The notes: generated from the letters alone by a model not told the origin. A stretch of DNA of 64,000 nt from Gadus chalcogrammus (GCF_026213295.1 NC_079414.1:10535691-10599690); one strand, 5' to 3'; shown: positions 23,828 to 37,110, counted from the first letter of the stretch. Translations and numbers: made by a program.

Positions 23828-23887
23828 ATGCCTAAACGTAAATGTAAGTTCACGGACGAACTAAAGAAAAAATACCCATGTTTTCGC
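23828..23887 (+). pseudogene. hAT transposase N-terminus, 20 codons
   Basis: ATG at 23828 opens MPKRKCKFTDELKKKYPCFR, matching from memory the start of a fish hAT/BED-type transposase family (M-P-K-R-K-C then F-x-D-x-L-x-x-x-Y-P). The BED finger and everything downstream are deleted. After residue 20 the frame runs into the C-rich tract of the element's right terminus. Confidence 0.55.
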
Positions 23888-23955
23888 CTCCCCCCCCCCC
23901 TGCGACGAAGTGTCCTCTTTTTCACAAACTCAAATCTGGTCACCCTATGTTAGAG

Positions 23956-24619
23956 TATACAAATAGTAGTAGTTAATGGGGCTATTCCACCGACGGGTAG
24001 CCTACGCTTCGGACCCAGCACGCCTCAGCCCAGTAAGGGTGCGGTATAGACCAGCTCAGTTACGGCTCGCATTTCCACCGCCGACAGTACCCTTATCCTA
24101 GGGCAGGGTTTAAGCCGTATGGCAATGGCCACGGGAGCTACGTAAGCATCGTGATCTCATAGCAGCATGACAGTGAAGTCTGTCAATAAATCCAAGGAAA
24201 AACAAGAACGTGCACAATGAACAAACAGCAACAATGTAGGCCGTACAAGAAGGACGGTAAACTTTTGCACAACATTTTCTTCAAGAAACGGCGGTGGTAA
24301 CGCGATCCTTTGCGAACTGAACCGACCCGCACCCTCCAGTTCAAATGTGCCATTAGAGTATTACATCTCAGTCAATCATGAGAATGGCTCAGATATTCAA
24401 CAAGTTGGGATGGAAATAACCATAACAAGTCTCAGAGGGAGGCTTTACGTACATGCCTTCCGAATATCTTGGCAGGGAAACATCAAAAACTGTATTTATA
24501 TTGATCTCAAAGTCAGCTAATAAACTCAGTCTTAAAAGACTCACGATGGTAGGGCTGTAGTCTGAATATCCATGCCCTCTGCTGTGATTAGCAGTTTGCA
24601 CTGCCGCAAAGAAACGATG
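23956..24619. other. Possible repeat fragment, no gene seen
   Basis: GGGGCTATTCCACCGACGGG and CTCGCATTTCCACCGCCGAC near 23980-24090 look like transposon subterminal sequence, but no second end is found. The rest is unremarkable. Confidence 0.35.
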
Positions 24620-24742
24620 TTAGTACGTGTCTACTGTCTAGGTACCAATATAGTTATTATGTGTCTATGTATCAATATATCTAGTCTAGCGACTACGTAT
24701 AAATATTTCGAGTTATGTGTCTGTATATAATTTGATCTATTC
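24620..24742. repeat. Degenerate minisatellite, first segment
   Basis: Loose repeats of TATGTGTCTATGTATCAAT type. The same motif style resumes at 27354-27443 and 28368-28600, so one low-complexity host tract has been split by the hAT transposon and by the 0.9 kb repeat. Confidence 0.6.
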
Positions 24743-27353
24743 CAGGGGTGCCCAATACGTCGATCGCGATCGACTGGTCGATCGCAGTAGCTCACAGAAC
24801 TCACCAAGAAAAACAAAAAAAACGGTTTTCAGAAAAGCAATTCATCCAATCATATAATGATATTAAAATGTGCCCGCTGATTGACGTGTAGACAGGCCAG
24901 TCTGCTTGTTGCTAAAAAGTTTGTTACACCATTACCATAACAACCAGACAAGCGCCAATTGCTTTCCTTTTACCGCTGCATTTACGTTTGCTCGATTCTC
25001 TGTGTAGTCTACCTACGAAATATGATTCGGAAATGAATGAGGGAGGTAAAGAAATTAAAAAATCGAAGACTTACCATTTCCATCAAGAATGGGAAGAGGA
25101 CTTCTTATTCACGATGTCACACTCAAAGTGTGTCTGTCTTATCTGTCGATCCAGCATTGCACTTCCAAAGAAGGGGAATGTAGAGAGACATTTTCGAATG
25201 GTTCATCGAACCTTTGATACGGACTTTCCTCCAAGCAGTGAATTGAGAAAGAGAAAGGTGAGGGAGTTGAAGTCTCAGCTTCTTGGACAGCAGTCTCTTT
25301 TTACTCGGCCAACGTCGAAAGCCAAGGCCGCAACAGAGGCATCGTTCCGGGTGAGTCGCACGATTGTTAGGCACAAAAAGTGTTTCCAGGATGGAGTTAT
25401 GGTGAAGGAAGCCTTCATTGAAGCATCAGATGCGTTATTTAAAGAATTTAAAAACAAAACGGAAATAATGTCTGCAGTCAAAGCTGTTCAATTGACAAGA
25501 AATACAGTGACCAGGCGATGCGAAATGATGGGCGACAACTTAGTACAGCAGCTTGCTAAGGACATTGACTGTTGCGAGTGCTTCTCGCTACAGATGGACG
25601 AGTCTACCGACATCACAGACAAAGCCCAGTTGTGCATTTTTATTCGAATGGTTCATTATATGACTGCAAAAGAGGAACTTTTAACAGTTCTGCATATGAA
25701 CGCACACACACGGGGGGAGGACATTTTTCAGATTTTCAAAACCTTTATCGACAAGACTAAGATTCCAATTTTCAATTTGGTGTCTATCACGACGGACGGG
25801 GCGCCTGCCATGGTAGGCTGCCGTAATGGATTTGTTGCCAAATGCCGAGAGGATGAAGCGTTTCCTGACTTTCTAAGTTACCATTGTATCATACACCAAC
25901 AAGCGTTGTGTGCGAAAATGTTGAACATGAAGGAGATCATGGACGTAGCAACAAAAGTGGCCTGTTCTATCCGTGCAAAATCTCTCCAAAGACGACTCTT
26001 CCGCTTGCAGCTTGAGGAGGCTGACAGTGACCACACAGAGCTACTCCTTCACACAGACGTAAGGTGGTTGAGTAGGGGGAAATTCCTTCAACGATTTTGC
26101 GATCTCCTTCCCGAGATAAAGCAGTTCCTTCAGGAGAAAAAACATGCAGAATACGAGCAACTTAATGATGATCGTTGGTTGCTTGATTTGGCGTTTTTAA
26201 CTGATGTGTCAAACATGCTCAATGAGCTAAACGTGGAATTACAGGGCAAAGAGAAACTCGTGATCAATATGATAAGCACAGTGAACGCCTTCAAAGGAAA
26301 ACTTAAACTGCTTTCTTCAAAGATCCAACGCCATGATCTGGGAAACTTTAGCAACCTTGCATCTGAGCTGAATAATCAAGAAAAGGACTCAACGGAGTTT
26401 GACAGTGCATGTTATGCAAAACAGATCGACACCGTCCTGTCAGACTTTGACAGGAGATTTCAAGACTTCGCTCTACTCGAGCCAGTTGCTACGTTCATGT
26501 GCTTCCCTTTTCGGGAGGATGCTGAGATCGATGTCCTCGCTTCCAAAATCTCAACAATGTTTCAGCTCAGTTCTGCTGAAGTTGAGGATGAGATCTTGAC
26601 ACTGCAAGCAGACATTAACCTGAAGGCCAGGGCCAATGAACAGTTCTGGAGTTTGCTCACAGAAGAAAAGTATCCCAACATGAGAAAATGTGCAACATCT
26701 CTGGCTGCAATGTTTGGATCTACGTACTTGTGCGAGTCAGCCTTTTCACATATGAAAATTATAAAATCCAAATACCGCTCCACCCTGACCGACGATCATT
26801 TGGAGGCGTGTCTAAGACTGACTATCAGTAGCTATTGCCCGGACTATGCATCCCTTGTGGACTCCATCCAATGCAAGTCATCATCTGAATAAGGTAACCT
26901 ACTGACCACTGATGTGAACATGCCCCTGTGAATGCAAAAAAAAAAAGACTACATGCATAAAGTTAATTGTCTGAAAGTTTCAATGTTTGAACAGTGAATT
27001 GTAGTGTCCTAGTGTTAAAAAAGTGTCCTAGTGTTATTTGATCATAAATGTAGGCCTACTGAATTTTATTGGCAATGTAATGTCGCTGTGTATGAAATCA
27101 CATGCTGATTAGTAGCCTCTATTGTGGATATTACTGTTGTTATTTCCAGGGTTGGTATGGAAATTAAACTCAATCGTAAAATAATTAAACTTGTCATTTA
27201 GTGAAATAGCCCGTATGACACTGTGTGTTCGTTTTGGTATTGTAAATTTAAAAAAGACAATGTGCGTAAAAGATAGTGTGCGTAGTTAGTAGATCATTCT
27301 GACCCAGACACTTAAAAGGTAGATCACCATTCAGGAAAGTGTGGGCACCCCTG
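24743..27353 (+). mobile_element. Complete hAT transposon, 2,611 bp
   Basis: Terminal inverted repeats CAGGGGTGCCCA are perfect over 12 bp, and ATCTATTC is perfectly duplicated at 24735-24742 and 27354-27361. The left subterminal region has a 16-bp perfect palindrome, GTCGATCGCGATCGAC (24759-24774), a likely transposase-binding site. The element carries one long uninterrupted transposase frame, about 0.29 kb of leader and 0.46 kb of trailer. Intact ends, a perfect target duplication and an intact frame together indicate a recent insertion that may still be mobile. Confidence 0.93.
25033..26892 (+). CDS. hAT-family transposase, intact
   Basis: Predicted to cut and re-insert the surrounding 2.6 kb element. 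Numbering from the ATG at 25033 gives 619 residues. The frame is open 15 codons further up, but that upstream codon is TTG, so 25033 is the first ATG. A BED/C2H2-like finger is at C35-x2-C38...H53-x4-H58. The hAT catalytic acids fit D189 (LQMDEST), D255 (TTDGAP) and E568 (LCESAFS). C285-x2-H288 (HCIIH) and DVRW (about 342-345) are family motifs, and the C-terminus has the hAT dimerisation signature (SAFSHMKIIKSKYRS...LRLTIS). Length and motifs resemble Charlie-like proteins of the GTF2IRD2/ZBED5/FAM200 kind. No intron, stop or frameshift is seen. It could alternatively be annotated as a host ZBED-like gene, but its terminal repeats argue against that. Confidence 0.92.
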   Translation: MNEGGKEIKKSKTYHFHQEWEEDFLFTMSHSKCVCLICRSSIALPKKGNVERHFRMVHRTFDTDFPPSSELRKRKVRELKSQLLGQQSLFTRPTSKAKAATEASFRVSRTIVRHKKCFQDGVMVKEAFIEASDALFKEFKNKTEIMSAVKAVQLTRNTVTRRCEMMGDNLVQQLAKDIDCCECFSLQMDESTDITDKAQLCIFIRMVHYMTAKEELLTVLHMNAHTRGEDIFQIFKTFIDKTKIPIFNLVSITTDGAPAMVGCRNGFVAKCREDEAFPDFLSYHCIIHQQALCAKMLNMKEIMDVATKVACSIRAKSLQRRLFRLQLEEADSDHTELLLHTDVRWLSRGKFLQRFCDLLPEIKQFLQEKKHAEYEQLNDDRWLLDLAFLTDVSNMLNELNVELQGKEKLVINMISTVNAFKGKLKLLSSKIQRHDLGNFSNLASELNNQEKDSTEFDSACYAKQIDTVLSDFDRRFQDFALLEPVATFMCFPFREDAEIDVLASKISTMFQLSSAEVEDEILTLQADINLKARANEQFWSLLTEEKYPNMRKCATSLAAMFGSTYLCESAFSHMKIIKSKYRSTLTDDHLEACLRLTISSYCPDYASLVDSIQCKSSSE

Positions 27354-27443
27354 ATCTATTCTATGTGTCAACGTATCTATGAATCAAATCTATCTGTGTC
27401 TTCACATATGGTTCTATTCTATGTCTATGCATCTATTCTTTAT
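27354..27443. repeat. Degenerate minisatellite, second segment
   Basis: Continues the CTATGTGTCAACGTATCTATG pattern to the right of the hAT element and begins with the hAT target duplication. Confidence 0.55.
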
Positions 27444-28367
27444 AAGATGACAATCCATAAAGTTGAAGATATGGACAGAAAATGAAAAGCGAGAGTTGAC
27501 GAAAGTTATTATTCGTACCCTGGTCAATTGGAAACCACCATTCTGTTGATGTCCATGTTTTTGTGTTTCTTTGTGTTGCGTTAGTGTTAAGTGTGGCCCA
27601 TCAGAAGACAGACCATATTTTGACTACCTAGGCAGAGCCACACCTGTTATGTGACTATGATGACCCCTGTCAACTTTAACATGTAGAAAGCCGACCTAAA
27701 CATCCAATTGATCATTTATTTATTTATTGGACAACTTATATTACACCCACTAGAAACGCAAGTATAATGTGCAACTCTGAAATATTGAAATTACCACACC
27801 AATGTTTATGTTTGTTGAAACAACCATCAACTTTCCCAGCATGCCAAGGGACATTGGCGGATTATTGATAGATACGTTTTTGTTACCATGTGATATTGAA
27901 TATGTTGGTGAAATGTCGCTTTAATATCCACATGTTCAGATTAATGATTGTTACCATTTTCACTCTGAACATCAGGGATCACAGCAAACCAGGAACACAT
28001 GGGGATATCCATGCGGGAACACAGCTTACTCGTGTCTATCACATCATGCAAGGAATCTGGCAAGTAAGCAAGCGGAAAATCCAGGTTCAGAAAGCCCCTC
28101 CCATTATATTGATCCAGCCAGCTGAGTTGCAGATGAGATCGTTCCAGTGTTTAAACAATCAGGTGGACAGTGGTCAGTTCCGAAACAAAGCAAAGCATCA
28201 ACTCTCTGACTTCATCTCCACTGAAAAAAATACTGCGACAACATTTAAATGTACTACATAAAAGACTCAAAGTAGGTTGTCTCGCGGGACTCAGTTTGTG
28301 AGTTCCAAACTCTGATAACATTCTTTGTGGTATTTGGAGCAGAAATCGACACATCAACGAAAGGTCA
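27444..28367 (+). repeat. Unknown 0.92 kb repeat, plus copy
   Basis: Inverse counterpart of 29635-30518. Starts AAGATGACAATCCATAAAG and ends ATCAACGAAAGGTCA. A 123-codon frame (27890-28261, opened by GTG; first ATG at 27902) is present in both copies but has no recognisable domain. Over that frame the copies differ at nine bases, of which seven change the amino acid, as expected without protein-level selection. No terminal inverted repeat or target duplication identified, so the class is unknown. Confidence 0.8.
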
Positions 28368-29160
<793 letters not shown>

Positions 29161-29161
<1 letters not shown>

Positions 29162-29634
29162 ACGGACTGCATGGGGCGATGCAGTCTTTATCGCGCCCTC
29201 CGCTGGAATACATCAAAGTCAAGCGGAGGCAAAGACGGCCCCGAGCGCGGGCCCCTGCGCGATAAACGATAAGACGGAGCTTCCATTAAGTCTGCCCGAC
29301 TCACCGGGATTAGCACGAGGAGCACCTCTCCTTAAAACTGTTTACCGGGTTGGCTCTTGGTCCATCTTTTCTCTTTTAAACGCCTCCCCGCTCCTTTTAT
29401 GCATTTGCTCCCTCTCTTCCTTCCCCCACTGTGGTTTACCGATCGGCTGTAATCTTTTTTTCCACTCCTTTTTTTATTTTGGCTGGCTTTCTTTATAGAT
29501 TTTGTGTAACTGTTGGTTGCCCTCTTTGGCTTGGAGCGGGTATTTAAGTTCTTGGAGATGCGGCGTTCTGAAGGCTCGACACATGGATCAGAACCAAGAG
29601 ATAGGGGTTCACTTCTGAATTGGCTACATCTCTT
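29161..29634. other. Unique sequence, no gene seen
   Basis: Moderately GC-rich sequence between the TG tract and the inverted 0.9 kb repeat. No domain or RNA gene recognised. Confidence 0.5.
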
Positions 29635-30518
29635 TGACCTTTCGTTGATATGTCTATTTCCGCTCCAAATACCACAAAGAATATTATCAGTGTTTGGAAC
29701 TCACAAACTGAGTCCCGCGAGACAACCTACTTTGAGTCTTTTATGTAGTACGTTTAAACGTTGTCGCAGTATTTTTTTCAGTGGAGATGAAGTCAGAGAG
29801 TGGATGCTTTGCTATGTTTCTGAACTGACCACTGTCCACCTGATTGTTTAAACACTGGAACGATCTCATCTGCAACTCAGCTGGCTGGATCAATATAATG
29901 GGAGGGGCTTTCTGAACCTGGATTTTCCACTTGCTTACTTGCCAGATTCCTTGCATGATGTGATAGACACAAGTAAGCTGTGTTCCCGCATGGATATCCC
30001 CCTGTGTTCCTGGTTTGCTGTGATCCCTGATGTTCAGAGTGAAAATGGTAACAATCATTAATCTGAACATGTGGATATTAAAGCGACATTTCAACAACAT
30101 ATTCAATATCACATGGTAACAAAAACGTATCTATCAATAATCCGCCAATGTCCCTTGGCATGCTGGGAAAGTTGGTGTAGTAATTTCAATATTTCACAGT
30201 TGCACATTATACTTGCGTTTCTCGTGGGTGCAATATAAGTTGTCCAATAAATAAATAAATGATAAATTGGATGTTTAGGTCGGCTTTCTACATGTTAAAG
30301 TTGACAGGGGTCATCATACTCACATAACAGGTGTGGCTCTGACTAGGTAGTCAAAAGATGGTCTGTCTTCTGATGGGCCACACTTGAACACAAAGAAACA
30401 CAAAAACATAGACATTTACAGAATGGTGGTTTCCAATTGACCAGGGTATGAATAATAACTTTCGTCATCTCTCGCTTCATTTTCTGTCCATATCTTGAAC
30501 TTTATGGAATGTCATCTT
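29635..30518 (-). repeat. Unknown 0.9 kb repeat, minus copy
   Basis: Reverse-complement copy of 27444-28367, about 98 percent identical across the shared 123-codon frame (29741-30112, minus). The two copies lie 1.27 kb apart in head-to-head inverted orientation. Confidence 0.8.
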
Positions 30519-30749
30519 CCTTCCCATTATCTCGAGGGTAGGACGCCTTGATCAAATAAACATCCGCCTGGGAGAGTAGTCGCGCCGACCTTCACTCATC
30601 CCACAGACATAATCGTTGCGGTTTGGACAGTGAGGGCTGCAGAAGGGGCCTAGCCGCCGTCTCAGAGCCACCACGAGGGCTCTTGTATGTCCCTCTCACC
30701 GCTGGGTCGCTCTGACTTTCTCTCCAGAACACTGATCACAGAACGAGAG

Positions 30750-31100
30750 ATGCTTCAGTAAAAAGTGAATGAAGTATCCAAAAGCTATTAAGATGGATGG
30801 AAATGTAGACGGAAAGACAGACAGACGGCTCCTTCAGTAAAAAGGGAATAAAGTATCCTAAAGTTCTTAAGATTGAAAGTTATAGACGGACGGACAGACA
30901 AATTCTTAAGGGCCATGCTTGAAATAAGTACTTTACTTTTGCATGTCATCCTTTGGATTACTGTTTTAGCGTTTTGAACCAGAAATAAATCAAATCAAAT
31001 CAAAAAAACTTGAGTAAAAACTGAATGAAGTATCCATCTAAAGTTCTTCAAATAGATGGAGATATAGACCGATGGACGGACAGACAGAATCTTCAGTAAC
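30750..31100. repeat. Minisatellite of about 78 bp, three copies, interrupted
   Basis: CAGTAAAAAGTGAATGAAG...GGACAGACAGAC-type units start near 30758, 30836 and 31012. An insertion of about 100 bp ending AAATCAAATCAAATC, which looks like a short retroposon tail, separates copies two and three. Confidence 0.75.
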
Positions 31101-34100
31101 AACGGTATCTAATACAACTGAAGCAGTCACAGAAGACCAAGATGACCTAGGAAGTGTCTCATCTTTGGGTTGAAAGCAAAGCACCATACTCTAAGTTAAA
31201 TAGCAAAGATTGTAGCTCCTTAGCAGAGCATGGCCTCATCAGTAGAAGACTAGAAGGTTAATGCTAGCTTTCATAGAAGACCTACTGTGAACTACATTGT
31301 TAAACTTTAACCTTGAGTCATTGATCACAATGATTGGATTGATTGATCACTAATTTATCACGTTGAGGAATAATTGATGCACATAAGCTCTGTTGTACTG
31401 TATAAATATTGCACTACACATGGTAATACACACGCAAACACATTGACACCAAATACTCTGAGGCATGTTTTGGAAAGGGCATACCCTTAATAAAAGTAAC
31501 ACTTTTCTAAATATTAATGTCATATTCAACAACTACAACCCACACCATGTTTTTTTGAGAACGACTCATATTAAAGGTCTAATCCTCTTCCTCACACACC
31601 AGAAGAATCAGACAAACTCTGACTTCCTGCAGTGTGTTGTGACACAGCTTCTACAGTAAGTACCCCTCCCCCCCACACTTCCTCTCCTGTCCTCTAATGG
31701 AGGAGAATGAGAGGCGTTTAATCTGCTCCACTAACTATCCTTATACCCTTGACGCCGTAGTGTTAGCATCAGCCCACGAATGGGCTCTTCTCCTCCTGCT
31801 AGCAGGCCCCGCTGGGCCGCTTTCACTCCATCTGGACCCGCCACCTCAGAAAATAACTCACGTGTTCTCTCCCCTCTGTTCCCCGACACTGAAGCCCAGA
31901 ACACAAGGCCGCATCAGGACAAACACGTAATAATGTTTTGATATTTTCCTCTACGTACCGAGCAAAACAATACCGCTCTCGCTTCATTCTGGGTGCTTAG
32001 CTAACGATATGGTGTCTATACATTTTTTGGGTTACGCTATAAATATGAGCTGAACGTTCTGTGTGATCCGGGCTTCATAATACACACGGGTCTCTTCTAG
32101 GTTTTAAATATGTCTTTAATGTATTGACTGACTTGGGCATGGCCAACATGTTAATCACATTAATAAAGCTAATCAGGTTTTCAAAAGTTCTGTTATCTTA
32201 TCATATTTAATCTTCTCTTTATCTTCTCTTATCTATCTTCTCCCATCTACCGCTAACACACTCATTTATGGATAATCCCCTCTCTTCCAGGGAAGTGCAA
32301 TAGCCTGCTGTTATCCAATTAGATGTTTCATTTATTTGTCCTTTCTTTGACATGCAGAGGGGTTTGAGATCGTGCTGGGATGGACAGCTGTCCGATCCAA
32401 TTACTGGTCTTTCCGGTTGTTCTGGCACGCAAACACCTCTTTTATACAGTCTACCTGAAACATTCACATAGGTTAACAGAAGAAATCAGCAAAATAACCC
32501 ATGAATATTCTGAATCAAAATACATCTACAGGAGTGACTTTGTCAATCATAGAAAAACAATTGCAAGCTTTGTTGTGGATATTGGCTGAATTCCCCCCCC
32601 CCCCCCCCCCCCCCTCATTGCTCAGCCAATTATAAGCAAGTAAAGATGTTGTCGTCCATCTGGCCTGGTGGTTCCCACGGTGACGCATAAAGCCAGCACC
32701 TGCCCTACGGCTGCTCTTCCTCGTCTTAACGCATAAACCACCATTGTCACAAAACAAAATGGTGTGGTGCGAAGTGCCCTCAGCTCATAAAACAGATGAG
32801 ACAATTAGAAGCAGGTTGCTGAAGCTGGGAGTGAAGCGGGGCTTCTGTTGACGACGGCGACAGCTACTATTATAAACAGCATGAGATGTTAAGGTTATCA
32901 CTTGTGTAATATAGAATAGTAGACAGTAAAACACAAACACACACACACACACACGTTGTATGGGCATGGCTATGGAGTACCTGAGCAGTTGGATAACAAT
33001 ACCCTGATCTATTAAGATGGATGGATGGGTGGATGGATGGATAAATATAAAGTATACAAGAGTAGCACCCCCAGCAGCTTCATTGCTCAACACTGCTCAA
33101 CGCATTTGCTAAACTATGATCTTTCAATCTGAGAAGAAAACAGCAGAACCCTTTTAGGGATTCTACATTTGGCAGTCAAGCAAATTCTCCTCTATGTGAC
33201 TTTCAAAGATGTTTGTTTTTTACTATTATCTTAAGCAAGATGATCAAAATCCGTTTGAAACAGATTATGAGTATTCTTTTCCCTTTTGTGGTCTGTTTAT
33301 TTTGATGGCTTTTCTTACACAGCCTGACAAAGCAACCTGCTGTGGATTACACATTGATCTAACAAATAACATAAGGCTTTTTCCTTTTTGGAATGATATA
33401 ACTGAACAATAAGCTACGTTGTTGCACTTTTCAGTCCTGTAGTGGTGTTTTGATTGGCAATAGAATGAGCTTTCTAATCAGAATGTTCTGTCAAAACTGA
33501 GGAGAAGATTGAGGTTCATTCAGAGACAAAAACTGTCGGTTCTCTTTTTGAGGGTCCAAGTTTGGTTCTGTTGAAGCTTTGCATAACAAATATGGGGTTG
33601 ATGATATATTTGGACTTCAATCGTATGTAACATGACCTAAATTATATGAACTGTGAATAAAATAAACAATAAATTACATAAAAGACTAATCAAAAATAAA
33701 GCGGTTTGTAAAGCTATCTTGCTCCAATCGTTTATGCCGAAGTCCGAGATATCAAATCTGCCTCAAAGTTCCCAACTCCGTTACTAGGAAATACCACTCA
33801 GAGGGGGACGTAAGCACTTGTTCCCACTCGGAAGGTGGTAGTTATCGTTTCTCCGCCGTGGCGAAGAACTGCGCCCCAGAAACTACGCGAGGAAGCATTG
33901 CCATTGAAGCATTTCATCAATGTTTTGAAACCGGAAACAAACACAAGAAGCAGTTCTCCAGCAGGTCCAACGAGTGTGGAGCAGCGGTGACTAAAGCCCA
34001 CCAGTTACACATTCAAATGATTCAACTCAACCAACCCCTCTGTATTATTTGTTTGCGATCTGTATTTAGGTTACAATATTTTAGATTATTTTTATTTCAG

Positions 34101-34141
34101 TGTTAAATAATAAGTCAGATGACTAATATCCACTGTGTTGC
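31101..34141. other. Unique sequence with minor simple repeats
   Basis: No gene recognised over 3 kb. It contains a C run of about 22 bases (32593-32614), a short CA tract (about 32935-32954) and an ATGG array (33015-33044). Short frames in it have no domain. Confidence 0.5.
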
Positions 34142-34149
34142 ATAACGAT

Positions 34150-34575
34150 TAGGGGTGTGATGATTCACTCGGCTCACGATTCTATACAATACACGATATT
34201 GGGTTCACGATTCGATATTATAGCGATATTTTGAAGAAAACTCAAATCAAGAAAATGTATGACTGAAAAAATATTGTCGTTTATTTTAAGGACACAAAAT
34301 ATGCAAAGCAATGCCATTTGCCATATATTTCCATATCTGATGAAATTGTAAACAAGATGTGTTATAGTAACATGGTATAGACTAATCATCTTGTCATGAA
34401 TGGCAATAAACCAAAAGTTTTTCTTCGTCTATTAATTTTAAGAAACAAACTTATGTCAATAAATAAAGTATGAAAATAAAATATATATTATATTGCATAC
34501 AATTTTTTCGTCTCAACAATGCATTTCGTCACGTTTAATATCGCGATATTTTGTAGAAATATTGTCCCACTCCTA
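34150..34575. mobile_element. hAT MITE, 426 bp
   Basis: Ends TAGGGGTGTGATGATTC and, inverted, TAGGAGTGGGACAATAT. Perfect 8-bp duplication ATAACGAT at 34142-34149 and 34576-34583. Subterminal CGATATT motifs repeat on both sides. No coding capacity. The 8-bp duplication makes hAT the best superfamily call. Confidence 0.85.
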
Positions 34576-34599
34576 ATAACGATCCAATAATTGTAACAC

Positions 34600-34945
34600 A
34601 CACCTCCCTCTCCTCACTGTCACTCTCTCCCTCATTCTGCCTCTCTTCCCTTTCTTCTCTTTCCTCCCCAGCTCTGTCTATCTAACCCTTTCCTTCTCTC
34701 TCCCTCTCTCCCCCAATCTGTCTATCTCCCCATCTCTCTCTCTCTCTCTCTCACTCCGTCTATCTCCCACTTTCTACCTCCATCCCTCTACCCCTTTCTC
34801 TCTCTCTCTCACCCTGCCTGTCCAGCATCTCCCCCTTTCTCTTTCTCCCCCGCCCTGTCTCTCTCCCTCTCTCACTCCCCTCCTCCCCCTCTCTCCTTGT
34901 CTCTCTCTCTACCTCCCCTTCTATCTCCCCCCTCCCCTCTGATAG
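34600..34945. repeat. C/T-rich tract
   Basis: Degenerate CTCTCTCCCTCT-type sequence with CTGTCTATCTCCC variants. Confidence 0.9.
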
Positions 34946-35399
34946 TGAGGAGTCGACCATCCCTTTAACCGCAGTGCTTCACCACCTGCTCTGAAAGGTA
35001 CTCCGACTGCCCCAACAAACCCTGCCGTCTGGCCAGTGAGCCTGCCCCTCTCCTGGTCGTCGGCTGTGGTTTGATGACGTTCCTTGTAGTCATACATGTA
35101 GGATTGGTGTAGGCCAACTTGAGCCAACCTCATCCAACATGGCTTTGGTCGGGGGTCGTCGGTTGGTGTTTGGGAAGCAAACAGGTTCCACAATGGGTTC
35201 TATCCCCTGCTCCACCTGCTCCCTGTATCCACGCAGACCCTACAAGGCTCAGGCCTCCAGCTCAGATAGCTGGGCCTGCTTCCAGGCGCCCTGGTAGTGG
35301 TGGCAGCAGTCATCACAAGAGTGGAGAAGGGGAGGCCTGCTGTGCAGATCAAACGCCTTTAGAAAGGGTTTGACCTCCAGTTGCTGCGAATCCTGCTGG

Positions 35400-35873
<474 letters not shown>

Positions 35874-36847
35874 TCTACAAACTCAGTATGGTCTGGGTCC
35901 GGGCGGGGCTAGGGGCACTGTCTGCCAAGACGAAATAATATCTGTTTCCCATAATCCTCTATCATATAGAACATGTGTAATCTAAATACATTACATCACA
36001 CATCTAAACATTATCTTATTATAATAACATAAAATATATTACGATTAAATAATTTACTACAGATGAAATTTTAAACGCCTTATCAAAACATACACCATGT
36101 TTTATGATTGCTACTAGGCAACAGTGGAGGAAGAAGTGGATGTCATGGGAACACGCACGCGGCACACACGCACACACACACGCACACACAAGTATTTGTT
36201 TCACCTGTGTATCAATATTCATAACAGGTTCACACATATTTTCGTTCAAATGCAAGCCCCACTGTTGCCTAGCAACGATAAAAAATGAAAAGTAGGGCAA
36301 CATTTGTTGTTTCTTGCCAGCTACGCTCAATGCTGTATGTTAAGAGTCATTTCGATATTAAATCGCGGGAAAGGTCTCTTTGTTTGCAGATGGCTTCATG
36401 CTCTTAACCTGACAATAACGTAGAGTTGTAAGCTCTTCATATTATTTGTCTGAGCTTTGTCTCAATGAAATGCCAACGTTCGGGAAGGCACATATATGTA
36501 AACAATTTTACGGTTTGGATTGCGTTTGTAACTGGAATATTTCACCGATATTTTCAACCATTGCAAAAGAGTTTGGAAGCCAAGTCTGTGAAATCCGATC
36601 ATTGGAGGGGGAAATTAGAGAATGCGAAGAGAATCACTGCCAAAATAAAGGTACTCCTTCCAAATCTAGACTTGATTTAACATTGAATTAAGCTCACCGC
36701 ATAATTAAGGTCTAAGGCCGTTTATGCAGACTCTGACGAGTGAAACGCAAACCAGACACAGAGAACAAGCTGGCTACTCTAATAGCAGGCCTGTCGCACC
36801 AGTTACTCAAGTTACTCATGTGCGCATGTGCCAAGCAGCCTGGAGCT
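35874..36847. other. Unique sequence, no gene seen
   Basis: Frames of about 80 codons near 36446-36691 are open in two registers and are followed by an AAAG|GTACTC donor-like site, but no homology is recognised. I leave it unassigned. Confidence 0.4.
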
Positions 36848-36956
36848 CACACACACACACAGCACGCGCTTACGCATACATACACCGCAATTATACACAT
36901 GCACACCGCATACACACACTGCACACACACGTATATGCGCACAAACATACATGGAA

Positions 36957-36998
<42 letters not shown>

Positions 36999-37110
36999 CA
37001 CACACACTCAACGCACGTCAAGACAAAGGGAGCGACACACGGAAGCACACACACACGGAAGCACACACACACGCATGCATACACGTACACACGCGCACAC
37101 ACCGTACGTC
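36848..37110. repeat. Compound CA-rich tract
   Basis: CA repeats with CG, TA and GAAG interruptions; a pure stretch covers about 36960-36994. Confidence 0.9.

Larger units (their letters stand above)
14916..23947. mobile_element. hAT-type element carrying a nested 8.5 kb insertion
   Basis: Left end TAGGCTGACCAAACGTCC and inverted right end TAGGGTGACCAGATTTGAG are flanked by a perfect 8-bp duplication, TGTTAGAG, at 14908-14915 and 23948-23955. That spacing and the TAGGGTGACC terminus are typical of a fish hAT family. Only about 0.57 kb belongs to this element: 14916-15160 and 23623-23947. The rest is a PIF/Harbinger-like insertion. Its right part still holds the first 20 codons of a hAT transposase (23828), joined directly to the C-rich right terminus, so it was an internally deleted non-autonomous copy before it was interrupted. 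Confidence 0.75.

Noticed and set aside
24988..25032. Upstream start for the hAT transposase at 24988
   Set aside because: That codon is TTG; the first ATG in frame is 25033, and the zinc finger begins well after it, so no known domain is lost.
27890..28261. 123-codon frame as a conserved small gene
   Set aside because: Between the two copies seven of nine differences are amino-acid changing, the start codon is GTG, and no domain is recognised.
36446..36691. Host exon ending at a GTACTC donor
   Set aside because: Two frames are open, neither has known similarity, and the donor is weak.
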